Of a DNA stretch of 10,912 nt, positions 1-6,870 are shown piece by piece. A model generated the notes under the pieces. It worked only from the letters and a program-made list of their open reading frames with translations. It did no database searches and was not told the DNA's origin. The stretch spans positions 1-10,912 of the forward strand of contig JBOHRF010000160.1 in the NCBI GenBank assembly GCA_050732575.1, written 5' to 3'. This DNA comes from JBBDWZ01 sp050732575. Lineage in GTDB: Bacteria; Gemmatimonadota; Gemmatimonadetes; Longimicrobiales; RSA9. The translations under genes were made by a program, and so were the position numbers. Position 1 is the stretch's first letter. Each line of letters starts with the position of its first letter.

Positions 1-16
1 GGCGTGACGGGCGTGG
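1..16 (-). repeat. Inverted fragment of the 9-bp repeat found at 122-237
   Basis: Read on the - strand, bases 16 to 1 give CCACGCCCGTCACGCC. The 14 bases ACGCCCGTCACGCC are identical to + strand positions 201-214 inside the tandem array, and the first ten bases also equal 228-237. The left window edge therefore cuts into what may be a second array in opposite orientation, with the promoter region between the two. Only 16 bases are visible, so a single stray copy cannot be excluded. Confidence 0.5.
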
Positions 17-26
17 AAGGTGTGCG

Positions 27-50
27 GATAATGCGCAATATAATGTGCGC
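27..50 (+). promoter_or_regulatory. Putative -10 promoter element with flanking inverted repeat
   Basis: A perfect TATAAT lies at 39-44, and a second -10-like word, GATAAT, at 27-32. The TATAAT box sits in the loop of a small inverted repeat, GCGCA (33-37) and TGCGC (46-50), which could be an operator. No good -35 hexamer is seen 16-18 bp upstream, so the promoter may be weak, activator-dependent or read by another sigma factor. It is the best candidate for driving the sigma factor gene; the leader would then be about 260 nt long and contain the whole tandem array. Confidence 0.4.
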
Positions 51-121
51 GTGAACAGCACGCCAAATCCGTTCGAATCAGACCATCTTTTGTTTTCGTT
101 ACGCTTTCGTTTTCGTCCGTT

Positions 122-238
122 GCCCGTTACGCCCGTTACGCCCGTTACGCCCGTTACGCCCGTTACGCCCGTTACGCCCGTTACGCCCGTTACGCCCGTT
201 ACGCCCGTCACGCCCGTTACGCCCGACCACGCCCGTGT
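122..238 (+). repeat. 9-bp tandem repeat array (unit GCCCGTTAC), about 11 copies plus decayed units
   Basis: Eleven head-to-tail 9-bp units run from 122 to 220. All are identical except the tenth (203-211), which has GTCAC instead of GTTAC. Two decayed units follow (221-238), and degenerate related words (CGTTACG at 97-103) precede the array. As the unit is a multiple of three, one frame stays open and would encode Val-Thr-Pro repeats from a GTG at 45; it has no convincing ribosome binding site and no known protein relationship, so the array is better read as non-coding DNA in the leader of the sigma factor gene. Near-perfect identity points to recent expansion, so copy number may differ between strains. 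Confidence 0.9.
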
Positions 239-310
239 AAAAGCGACACTTCCGTCCGGATAGGCTCAACGCTTGACCCCTGCGCCTGGCCTTCTACCTT
301 GAATCCAGCC

Positions 311-871
311 ATGGCTTCCACCGATGATATTTCCAGTCTCCTGACCGCCTGGAACGAAGGCGATCGGGAAGCGCTCGATCGCCTTTTCCCGGTCGTCTAT
401 CGAGAGTTGCGCCGTATTGCGCATCGGCAACTACGAGGCGAGCGGCCGGGCCACACGCTCAGCACCACGGCGCTGGTGCACGAGGCGTATTTCAAGCTGG
501 TGCAACTCGATCGCATCCAGTGGCAGAACCGCGCGCAGTTTTTTGCCATTGCCGCGCGCGCCATGCGCCGCATCCTGGTTGATTATGCGCTTGCGCGCCG
601 GCGTAAGAAGCGTGGCGGTGGCCAGCCCATGCTGCCGCTCGACGATGTGATCATCATGGTGAACAGCCAGGCCGATGAGTTAGTGGCGGTGGATCAGGCG
701 CTGCAGCGGCTGGAGGCGATCGATGTGCGTCATGCCCGCGTGGTAGAGTGTCGTGTCTTTGCCGGCATGAGTGTGGAGGAAACGGCGGAGGCGCTGAATA
801 TCTCGGCGGCCACGGTCAAGCGCGACTGGGCGTTGGCGCGTGCCTGGCTCAACCGTGAGTTGAGCGTATGA
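311..871 (+). CDS. ECF-type RNA polymerase sigma factor, kinase-associated
   Basis: A 186-aa sigma-70 family protein that should direct RNA polymerase to a small regulon. Region 2 covers roughly residues 10-90 (RELRRIAHRQ, then ALVHEAYFKLV, then AARAMRRILVDYARRR-like basic helix), and region 4 roughly 125-184, with the helix-turn-helix core MSVEETAEALNISAATVKRDW. Family members of this type are often next to Ser/Thr kinases in Acidobacteriota, Gemmatimonadota, Planctomycetota and Xanthomonadales. The acidic residues usually found at the start of region 2.2 (DAED-like) are replaced by HTLSTT (48-53), leaving Thr49, Ser51, Thr52 and Thr53 as possible phosphorylation sites. I chose the ATG at 311; an in-frame TTG at 299 would add four residues. 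No Shine-Dalgarno is evident. The stop codon overlaps the kinase start (ATGA, 868-871). No anti-sigma factor gene is visible, which also fits control by the kinase. Confidence 0.92.
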   Translation: MASTDDISSLLTAWNEGDREALDRLFPVVYRELRRIAHRQLRGERPGHTLSTTALVHEAYFKLVQLDRIQWQNRAQFFAIAARAMRRILVDYALARRRKKRGGGQPMLPLDDVIIMVNSQADELVAVDQALQRLEAIDVRHARVVECRVFAGMSVEETAEALNISAATVKRDWALARAWLNRELSV

Positions 872-3231
872 ATGAGCGTTGGCAGCGGTTGCGTGACTTG
901 TTGGGCGAAGCACTGGAGCTCGCGCCCGACCGGCGCGCGGCTTTCGTGGCCGAGGCCTGTGCCGAGGATCCGGCGCTGCGCGACGAGTTGATGGCCCTGC
1001 TGGAAGCGCATGAAGGTACGGGCCCGGTCGATCGCGTGGAAGAAACCGTGCGTGAAATTCTGGAGGCGCGTGCGGAAGCACAGTTGGGAGAGCGCGTAGG
1101 TCCGTATCGACTGGTGCGCGTCATCGACTACGGCGGCATGGGCGAAGTGTATCTGGCCGAGCGCGAGGGCGATTTCACGCAGCGGGTGGCCATCAAGCTG
1201 ACCCGGGTGGGTTTGGAGACGCCCGAAGTGATCGGTCGTTTTGTCGAGGAGCGCCAGATCCTGGCGCGGCTCGAGCATCCCAATATTGCCCGCCTGCTGG
1301 ACGGTGGCATCACACCCGGCGGTCGACCCTATTTCGCCATGGAATACGTGGAGGGTGTACCGCTGCACGAGTACTGGGTGCAGCGGCAGCTGGCGATCAA
1401 GGATCGGCTGCGCCTGTTTCTGCAAGTATGCAACGCCGTGCAGTACGCGCATCAGAACCTGATCGTGCATCGCGATCTGAAGCCGCTGAACATCCTGGTC
1501 ACGCGTGATGGCCAGGCCAAGCTGCTGGACTTTGGCATTGCCAAGTTGCTGGCTGAGGATGTGAGCGATGCGCGCACACGCGGCCGCACGAGCACGACCA
1601 TGCGTTGGTTCGCGCCCGAGTATGCCGCGCCCGAGCAGGTCCGGGCGCAGACCATCACCACCGCCACCGACATTTATGCCCTGGGTTTGATTCTGTACGA
1701 GCTGCTCACGGGCGCGCGCGCGCATCGCTGGGGCCAGGCGTCACCGGCCGAAATCGAACGGATCATCATCGAGCGCGAACCGGATCGGCCCAGTGCCATG
1801 GTCGAGCAGAGCACGCTGCGGCGCCAGCTCGCCGGTGACCTGGACACCATTGTCTTGAAGGCGCTGCAGAAAGAGCCGGCCCGCCGTTACGCATCGGCCG
1901 AGCAATTTGCCGAAGACATCGAACGTTACCTGCATGGGCTGCCCGTGCGCGCGCGGCCGGATACACTCGGTTATCGCACCACCAAGTTCGTGCGCCGGCA
2001 CAGGGTCATTCTGGCCGCCGCGTCAGTGGTCGCGATCACTTTGGTAGGTGGCATTGCGGCCACCACGTGGCAGGCGCGGGCCGCCACCCAGCAGAGTCGG
2101 GTGGCGCGCAGCGAGCGGGATCGCGCACAACTGGAAGCGGAGCGTGCGGCGCAGGTCTCCAACTTCCTGGTCGATCTGTTCCGCCCTTCGGACCCGCGTG
2201 AGGCCACGGGTGACACGGTCACCGCGCGCGAACTGTTGCAGCGCGGCATGGCGCAGATCCAGCGCGAGCTGGCCGATCAGCCGGCCACGGGCGCCACGTT
2301 GCTCGATGCCATCGGTACCGTGTATCGCAACCTGGGTCGTCCCGAACAGGCACAACAGGCCTGGGAGCAGGCGCTGGCCCTGCGCCGGACAGCGCTCGGG
2401 CGTACCCACCCGGATGTTGCGGCCACGCTCCTGAAGCTGGGCATCCTGCATCGGCAACACCTGCGTTTAGACCTGGCCGAACCGCTGCTGCGCGAGGCGT
2501 ACGATGTCTGGACCAGGAATTTGAATGAACCCAGTGCCGACGTTGCCACGGCCCTGAGCAGCCTGGGCGACCTGCACTTGATGAAGCGCGATTTCGGGCG
2601 CGCCGAGCAATTGTACCGGCAAGCGCTCGACGTGCGCCGCAAGGCGCGGGGTGCCGAACATCCGGAAGTAGCGTTCGACATAGGCAACCTGGCCACGCTG
2701 TTCCTGCATACCAAGCCCCTGCTGGCCGACTCGTTGTTCAGCGCGGCCCTTGCCATACAGCGCAAAACCATGCCCATGGGCAATGCCGAGGTCCTGCGTC
2801 ACATCGATGGGCTGGCCACTGCGCGCCAGATGCAAGGTCGTTTGGATGATGCGGAGACCATGCACAAGGAAGCACTGGCCATACGCATCCGGTTGTTGGG
2901 TGAGCAGCATCCGGATGTCTCGTTCTCACTCGAGAACCTGGCCTCGGTAGCGGAAAAGAAGAAGGACTTCCAGGCGGCTGAGACCTACTGGCGCCAGGCG
3001 CTGGCCGCCAAGCGCAGACATTTCGGCGCGGGTGCCGCTCCTGTCTCGCGGCCACTCATTGGATTGGGCCGCCTGCTGCATGGTCGCGGACGCTGCGCGG
3101 AAGCCACCGCATTGCTGCGCGAGGCGCTGGAGATCCGGATGCGAGCGACGCCACCCAACCCACGCACGTCGGACGAATTGCGCGCCTTGCTGAAATCCTG
3201 CCGGCCGCAGGCAGTCGTGTCCAGCGGTTAG
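868..3231 (+). CDS. Transmembrane serine/threonine protein kinase with TPR sensor domain
   Basis: 787-aa Hanks-type kinase. Residues 1-75 form a helical N-terminal segment typical of sigma-linked kinases. The kinase domain spans about 80-355: ATP-binding loop IDYGGMGEVYLAE (86-98), catalytic Lys110 in VAIKL, HRDLKPLN (201-208) with catalytic Asp203, DFG at 221-223, and activation segment ending EYAAPEQV. A single hydrophobic helix at about 380-399 anchors it in the membrane, followed by a charged, probably coiled segment (about 405-430) and six or so 42-residue tetratricopeptide repeats to the C-terminus, several with the H-P-[DE]-V pattern of kinesin-light-chain-like TPRs. These should bind a protein or peptide outside or at the membrane. 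The first Gly of the GxGxxG loop is Asp here (IDYGGMG). Its start overlaps the sigma gene stop, so translation is probably coupled, and the sigma factor is the likeliest substrate. The kinase call is secure; the substrate is inferred. Confidence 0.93.
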   Translation: MNERWQRLRDLLGEALELAPDRRAAFVAEACAEDPALRDELMALLEAHEGTGPVDRVEETVREILEARAEAQLGERVGPYRLVRVIDYGGMGEVYLAEREGDFTQRVAIKLTRVGLETPEVIGRFVEERQILARLEHPNIARLLDGGITPGGRPYFAMEYVEGVPLHEYWVQRQLAIKDRLRLFLQVCNAVQYAHQNLIVHRDLKPLNILVTRDGQAKLLDFGIAKLLAEDVSDARTRGRTSTTMRWFAPEYAAPEQVRAQTITTATDIYALGLILYELLTGARAHRWGQASPAEIERIIIEREPDRPSAMVEQSTLRRQLAGDLDTIVLKALQKEPARRYASAEQFAEDIERYLHGLPVRARPDTLGYRTTKFVRRHRVILAAASVVAITLVGGIAATTWQARAATQQSRVARSERDRAQLEAERAAQVSNFLVDLFRPSDPREATGDTVTARELLQRGMAQIQRELADQPATGATLLDAIGTVYRNLGRPEQAQQAWEQALALRRTALGRTHPDVAATLLKLGILHRQHLRLDLAEPLLREAYDVWTRNLNEPSADVATALSSLGDLHLMKRDFGRAEQLYRQALDVRRKARGAEHPEVAFDIGNLATLFLHTKPLLADSLFSAALAIQRKTMPMGNAEVLRHIDGLATARQMQGRLDDAETMHKEALAIRIRLLGEQHPDVSFSLENLASVAEKKKDFQAAETYWRQALAAKRRHFGAGAAPVSRPLIGLGRLLHGRGRCAEATALLREALEIRMRATPPNPRTSDELRALLKSCRPQAVVSSG

Positions 3232-3292
3232 GTTCGGTTTCGCCTGATCAAACCTTGGCCACGCGTATTTTCGCGCGCCGGCCTTAACGGTC

Positions 3293-3321
3293 GTGACAAC
3301 CTGCGTGTCGATTGGTATCGT
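3293..3321 (+). promoter_or_regulatory. Putative sigma-70 promoter for the BNR-repeat protein
   Basis: GTGACA at 3293-3298 (5 of 6 to the -35 consensus) and TATCGT at 3316-3321 (4 of 6 to the -10 consensus) are 17 bp apart, the preferred spacing. The site lies in the 159-bp gap between kinase and propeller genes, about 70 bp before the start codon. It suggests the propeller gene can be transcribed on its own. In GC-rich DNA such matches arise by chance, so confidence is limited. Confidence 0.35.
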
Positions 3322-3376
3322 GATGCAGCAGGGGCACCGACCCGGCTCACCTTCCGTACCGACTTCCCACAATTCG

Positions 3377-3382
3377 AAGGAG
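3377..3382 (+). promoter_or_regulatory. Ribosome binding site AAGGAG
   Basis: A strong Shine-Dalgarno AAGGAG ends 8 nt before the ATG at 3391 and fixes that codon as the start of the propeller gene. The signal peptide beginning directly at this Met agrees. Confidence 0.8.
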
Positions 3383-3390
3383 CTCGACCG

Positions 3391-6303
3391 ATGAGCATTC
3401 GACGAGCGAATCTGGTGCTGTGCGCTCCGTTCAGCACGGCGACTTTCCTGCTGCTGCTCGCGGCCGCCACAGCCGCGCAGCAGCCGGCGCCCGATCCCAT
3501 GACGCGCGGTCTGCAATGGCGCAACGTCGGCAACGCCAACCTGGTCGGCCGCATCTCGGCCATTGACGCGCTCAACGGTGACTGGACGCACGTGGTAGTC
3601 GGCTCGGCCTCGGGCGGCGTCTTCAAGTCCGTGAACGGCGGTACCACCTGGACTTCGATTTTCGATAATTATGGCTCCGCATCCATCGGTGATGTGAAGA
3701 TTTTCCAGGCCAACCCCGAGATCATCTGGGTCGGCACGGGAGAAGAATGCGGCCGCAACAGCGCCGCCTGGGGCGACGGCGTTTACAAGTCGACCGATGG
3801 CGGGCGCACATTCACCAACGTGGGCCTGCGCAACACCTACAACATCGGTCAGATCACGCTGCATCCCACCGATCCCAACATCGCGTACGTAGCGGCCATT
3901 GGCAGCATCTGGGGCACGCTTGGTGAGCGCGGCCTGTTCAAGACCACCGATGGCGGACAGAGCTGGCAGAAGTTGTCCAATGGCTTGCCGCCCGCCGATG
4001 GTGTGACGGGTGCCATTCAAGTCATCATGGACCCGCAGAATCCGAACACACTGTACGCATCGTTCTGGGCCCGCTACCGCCGGCCGTGGGTGCTCATGAG
4101 CGGCGGCCCCAACAGCGGACTCTTCAAGAGTACCGATGGCGGGCAGACCTGGCGCGAATTGACGCGCGGTTTGCCGACCGGTGACCTGGGCAAAATCGGC
4201 ATCGCCGTAGCGCCCAACAATCCGCGCGTGCTGATGGCGCACGTGGAGCACGGCTACCATCCGGCGCAGAGCGATTCGGCCGCCTATCGTGACATGACCA
4301 GGCTCGGCTCCGGCATCTATCGCTCGGAAGACGGGGGCGAGAACTGGACCTATCTCAACCGCAATTACAGTCGGCCCTTCTACTACAACCACGTCGCCGT
4401 GAGTCCGCACGATGACAAACTGACGTACCATCCCAACCAGAACTTCCAGATCTCGCGCGATGGCGGTCGTACGCTGCAGGGCCAACAGGTCACGGGCGGG
4501 CACTGCTACCACGCCATCTGGTTGGATCCGCACAACCGCAATCGCTACTGGATCGGCAGTGATGGCGGACTCAACCTGACGCACGACCACGGTGCAAGCT
4601 TCCAGCGTTTCGAGCACATCAACGTCACCCAGTATTACATCGTCGGTTTTGACATGCGCGACCCGTACTGGGTGTACGGCGGGCTGCAAGATGCCGGCTC
4701 ATCGGGCGGCCCATCGATGACGCGCGCCAACGCCATCTACACCAGCGACTGGGTCAATGTCAGCGGAGGCGATGGCTACCACGCGCAGGCCGATCCCACG
4801 GATTGGCGCTGGGTCTACACCGAGTCACAACCCGGCAATGCGGGCGGCAGCGTGGGCCGTATGAACATGGAGACGCGCCAGCGGGTGAGCATTCGACCCA
4901 CCAAGAACCAGAACATTGTGAATTACTGGGACTACATCACGCCCGCCATCGAGCAGAAACAATTCGCCAACAACTGGGGCCACGATACCATCATCCAGGG
5001 TGGTGGACGAGGCGGTGGTGGTGGCGGTGGTGGTGGCCCGCGTTTCGGTGCGTTCCGCTGGAACTGGAGCACGCCTTTCATCATTTCGGCGCACAATCCG
5101 CGTACGCTGTACCTGGGCGCCAACCATCTGTTCAAGACGGTGGACCAGGGCAACACGTGGCGCATCATCAGCCCGGACCTGTCCAAGAACGAGCCGCACA
5201 AGACCATTCGCAAATCCGGTGGCCTGACGCCTGATGAAGACCCGGGCGGCGGCGCCGAATACCACGCCACCATCTTCACGATCGCGGAATCACCGCTCGA
5301 GCCAGGCGTGATCTGGGCGGGCACGGACGATGGCAACGTGCAGCTCACGCGCAATGATGGTGCAACCTGGACGGAAGTCGGTGCGCGTCTACCGGGTCTG
5401 CCCCAGAAGGATCTCTGGATCAGCCGGGTGAGTGCATCACATCACGAGCGGGGCACGGCCTACCTGGTCGTGGACGGACACCGAAGCGCCAACTTCAAAC
5501 CGTACGTGTTCAAAACCACCAATTACGGTCAGGCCTGGACCAGCATTACCAGCAATCTGCCCGACGGACATCCGATGTACGTGATCGCAGAAGATCCTAA
5601 AAACCCCAACCTGCTGTTCGTGGGCAGCGAGTTTGCCGTGTTCTACACGCTGAACGGCGGCCAGTCCTGGCAGCGCCTCAAGAACAATCTGCCCACCGTT
5701 GCCATTCACGATCTGAAGATACATCCGCGTGAGAACGACCTGATTGCGGCTACCCACGGCCGCGGCATCTGGATCCTGGATGACATTTCGCCGCTGCAAC
5801 AGGCGCGGCCCGAGGTAGTGAGCGCCGAGGCCCACCTGTTCAATCTGCCCGTGGCCACGCAATGGCTAAACATCCAGCCGCATGGCACGGGCGGCACGTT
5901 CGGTTTCCGCGGCCAGAACCCACCGCGCGCCGCGGCCATCGATTTTTACGTCGGTGCCGCCATTCGTGAGGTGCAGCTCGAGATTGCGCATCCCGTGCGC
6001 AACCAGCGCTGCTCGCGCACGCTCGCCACGACTACCGGTGTCACGCGCGTGTATTGGCCCATGCAGTTCCCGCAAAACGGTACCTGCAGCTTCCTGACCG
6101 ATGAACCGGAAGGTGGGCGCGGTCGTGGTGGTGGTGGCGGCGGTGGTGGCGGAGGTGGTGGACGCGGCGGCGGTGGTGGCGGCGGCCAGCAGGCTTTGCC
6201 CGGTGAGTATCGCGTGACACTCACGGCCAATGGCAAGACGTACATGACGGCGCTGACCATCCGTCAGGACCCGATACTGGCCGGCGCAGTATTGGGCAAC
6301 TAA
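3391..6303 (+). CDS. Secreted VPS10/sortilin-like BNR-repeat beta-propeller protein
   Basis: 970 aa. An N-terminal signal peptide (Arg4, Arg5, hydrophobic 8-28, probable cleavage after Ala29) sends it to the periplasm or outside. The mature part has about eleven BNR/Asp-box repeats of the form S-x-D-G-G-x-T-W, for instance at 80-87, 134-141, 185-192, 247-254 and 312-319, continuing to about residue 750. They build one or two beta-propellers as in the VPS10/sortilin and 'glycosyl hydrolase (BNR)' families. HGRGIWILDD near 789-798 ends the propeller part and is characteristic of these bacterial proteins. A C-terminal domain (about 810-965) ends with GEYRVTLTANGK, a beta-sandwich-like strand pattern. 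Two poly-Gly tracts occur at 537-549 and 908-932. Databases often call such proteins glycosyl hydrolases, but I see no catalytic signature and leave the substrate open. The full length matches family members of about 950-1100 aa. It may be cotranscribed with the kinase or use the promoter at 3293-3321. Confidence 0.88.
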   Translation: MSIRRANLVLCAPFSTATFLLLLAAATAAQQPAPDPMTRGLQWRNVGNANLVGRISAIDALNGDWTHVVVGSASGGVFKSVNGGTTWTSIFDNYGSASIGDVKIFQANPEIIWVGTGEECGRNSAAWGDGVYKSTDGGRTFTNVGLRNTYNIGQITLHPTDPNIAYVAAIGSIWGTLGERGLFKTTDGGQSWQKLSNGLPPADGVTGAIQVIMDPQNPNTLYASFWARYRRPWVLMSGGPNSGLFKSTDGGQTWRELTRGLPTGDLGKIGIAVAPNNPRVLMAHVEHGYHPAQSDSAAYRDMTRLGSGIYRSEDGGENWTYLNRNYSRPFYYNHVAVSPHDDKLTYHPNQNFQISRDGGRTLQGQQVTGGHCYHAIWLDPHNRNRYWIGSDGGLNLTHDHGASFQRFEHINVTQYYIVGFDMRDPYWVYGGLQDAGSSGGPSMTRANAIYTSDWVNVSGGDGYHAQADPTDWRWVYTESQPGNAGGSVGRMNMETRQRVSIRPTKNQNIVNYWDYITPAIEQKQFANNWGHDTIIQGGGRGGGGGGGGGPRFGAFRWNWSTPFIISAHNPRTLYLGANHLFKTVDQGNTWRIISPDLSKNEPHKTIRKSGGLTPDEDPGGGAEYHATIFTIAESPLEPGVIWAGTDDGNVQLTRNDGATWTEVGARLPGLPQKDLWISRVSASHHERGTAYLVVDGHRSANFKPYVFKTTNYGQAWTSITSNLPDGHPMYVIAEDPKNPNLLFVGSEFAVFYTLNGGQSWQRLKNNLPTVAIHDLKIHPRENDLIAATHGRGIWILDDISPLQQARPEVVSAEAHLFNLPVATQWLNIQPHGTGGTFGFRGQNPPRAAAIDFYVGAAIREVQLEIAHPVRNQRCSRTLATTTGVTRVYWPMQFPQNGTCSFLTDEPEGGRGRGGGGGGGGGGGGRGGGGGGGQQALPGEYRVTLTANGKTYMTALTIRQDPILAGAVLGN

Positions 6304-6328
6304 CGATCTGAGCGCTTAGAAACGAAAT

Positions 6329-6428
6329 CGGGAGCGTAGATCAGGAGACAGGAGCGGGAGCTGGCAGGCGCGGGAATATGCAGCCCGCACCCGCCTGCTC
6401 CCGCTCCCGTTATACGCTCCCGCTCCTG
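6329..6428. repeat. Large imperfect hairpin of GGGAGC/GCTCCC words between convergent genes
   Basis: The core stem pairs 6351-6374 with 6384-6407: 11 bp (GGAGCGGGAGC with GCTCCCGCTCC), 5 bp (AGGCG with CGCCT) and 4 bp (CGGG with CCCG), separated by 4-nt bulges on both sides, closing a 9-nt loop AATATGCAG. Alternative pairings exist with the outer words: CGGGAGCGTA (6329-6338) with TACGCTCCCG (6413-6422), and CAGGAGCGGGAG (6349-6360) with CTCCCGCTCCTG (6417-6428). It lies 26 bp after the propeller gene stop and faces the end of a - strand remnant, the usual place for a bidirectional terminator or REP-like element. No T-run follows on either strand, so a standard intrinsic terminator is unlikely. 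Confidence 0.75.
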
Positions 6429-6502
6429 CACGGCTCGTCCGCAAAGTTGCTGTTGAGCAGCCCGCCCGGCGCGGGGAGGAACGACGTGAACGTGAAGTCC
6501 GT

Positions 6503-6851
6503 TCAATTCGCCAAGAGTTCTCGCATGCGCCGGCGCATCGCTTCGTCGGGCAGCCGTCCCATGGCGGCCTGGATATTCTCCTGCATATGAACGGGATTGG
6601 TGGTCTCGGTGAGCACGCAGGTCACGGTAGGATGGCTGAGGAGACCGCTTGGAGCGGAGCGGTTCCTTGCGCCGGTATGTCGAGCACTGCTTTGGATGAG
6701 CTGAGGCCTACGATGGGCAGTTCTCACCGCTCACGGGAATTGCACGCGTGGGCAATGTGTCCTGCGTAAGCAGGCCGGTGCCGTGCGGCAGCAACACGCC
6801 GAGCGCCGAGAGGCGCTGTAGAAACTCGCGTCGAGTGGTCTGCGCGCTCAT
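6503..6851 (-). pseudogene. Aldo/keto reductase with Tat signal: frameshifted, internally deleted remnant
   Basis: The 5' part starts with ATG at 6851 after an AAGGA motif (6864-6860). It reads as a twin-arginine signal peptide (TTRREFLQRLSALG), then TRAIPVSGEN, the start of exported aldo/keto reductases. The frame hits TAG at 6710-6708 after 47 codons, but one missing base near 6716-6722 (AACTGCCC, expected AAC-CTG-CCC) explains this: the next frame continues LPIVGL, then SKAVLDIPAQGTAPLQAV to about 6645. The text then jumps, in another frame, to LLSHPTVTCVLTETTNPVHM and on through LPDEAMRRRMRELLAN to TGA at 6505-6503, which matches the C-terminal end of the same family. About 200 central residues, including the catalytic Tyr and Lys part of the barrel, are missing, so it cannot be functional. 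It follows the kinase remnant by 19 bp on the same strand. The family call rests on remembered sequence patterns, not an alignment. Confidence 0.75.
6640..6666. repeat. Small imperfect hairpin at the deletion joint of the reductase remnant
   Basis: GGAGACCGCT (6640-6649) and AGCGGTTCC (6658-6666) are inverted copies with one bulged base around an 8-nt spacer. The segment coincides with the point where the two preserved parts of the reductase remnant meet. It may be a scar or a coincidence in GC-rich DNA. Confidence 0.4.
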
Positions 6852-6870
6852 TATCCACGTCCTTGAAGCA

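Noticed and set aside
122..238. CRISPR array
   Set aside because: The units are 9 bp, directly adjacent and without spacers, so this is a simple tandem repeat.
45..263. Open frame encoding Val-Thr-Pro repeats
   Set aside because: The frame is open only because the 9-bp repeat is a multiple of three. The start is a GTG without a ribosome binding site, and there is no recognisable protein outside the repeat.
730..1725. 331-aa antisense open frame inside the sigma and kinase genes
   Set aside because: It lies opposite well-supported kinase and sigma coding sequence, and its translation shows no family motif; it is a shadow of GC-rich codon structure.
2926..4689. 587-aa antisense open frame across the kinase end and propeller gene
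   Set aside because: It covers two genes with clear motifs on the other strand; the protein is low-complexity Val/Ala/Arg-rich and unrecognisable.
3391..6303. Glycoside hydrolase function for the propeller protein
   Set aside because: The Asp-box repeats justify only a BNR/VPS10-like fold; I found no catalytic signature of a glycosidase.
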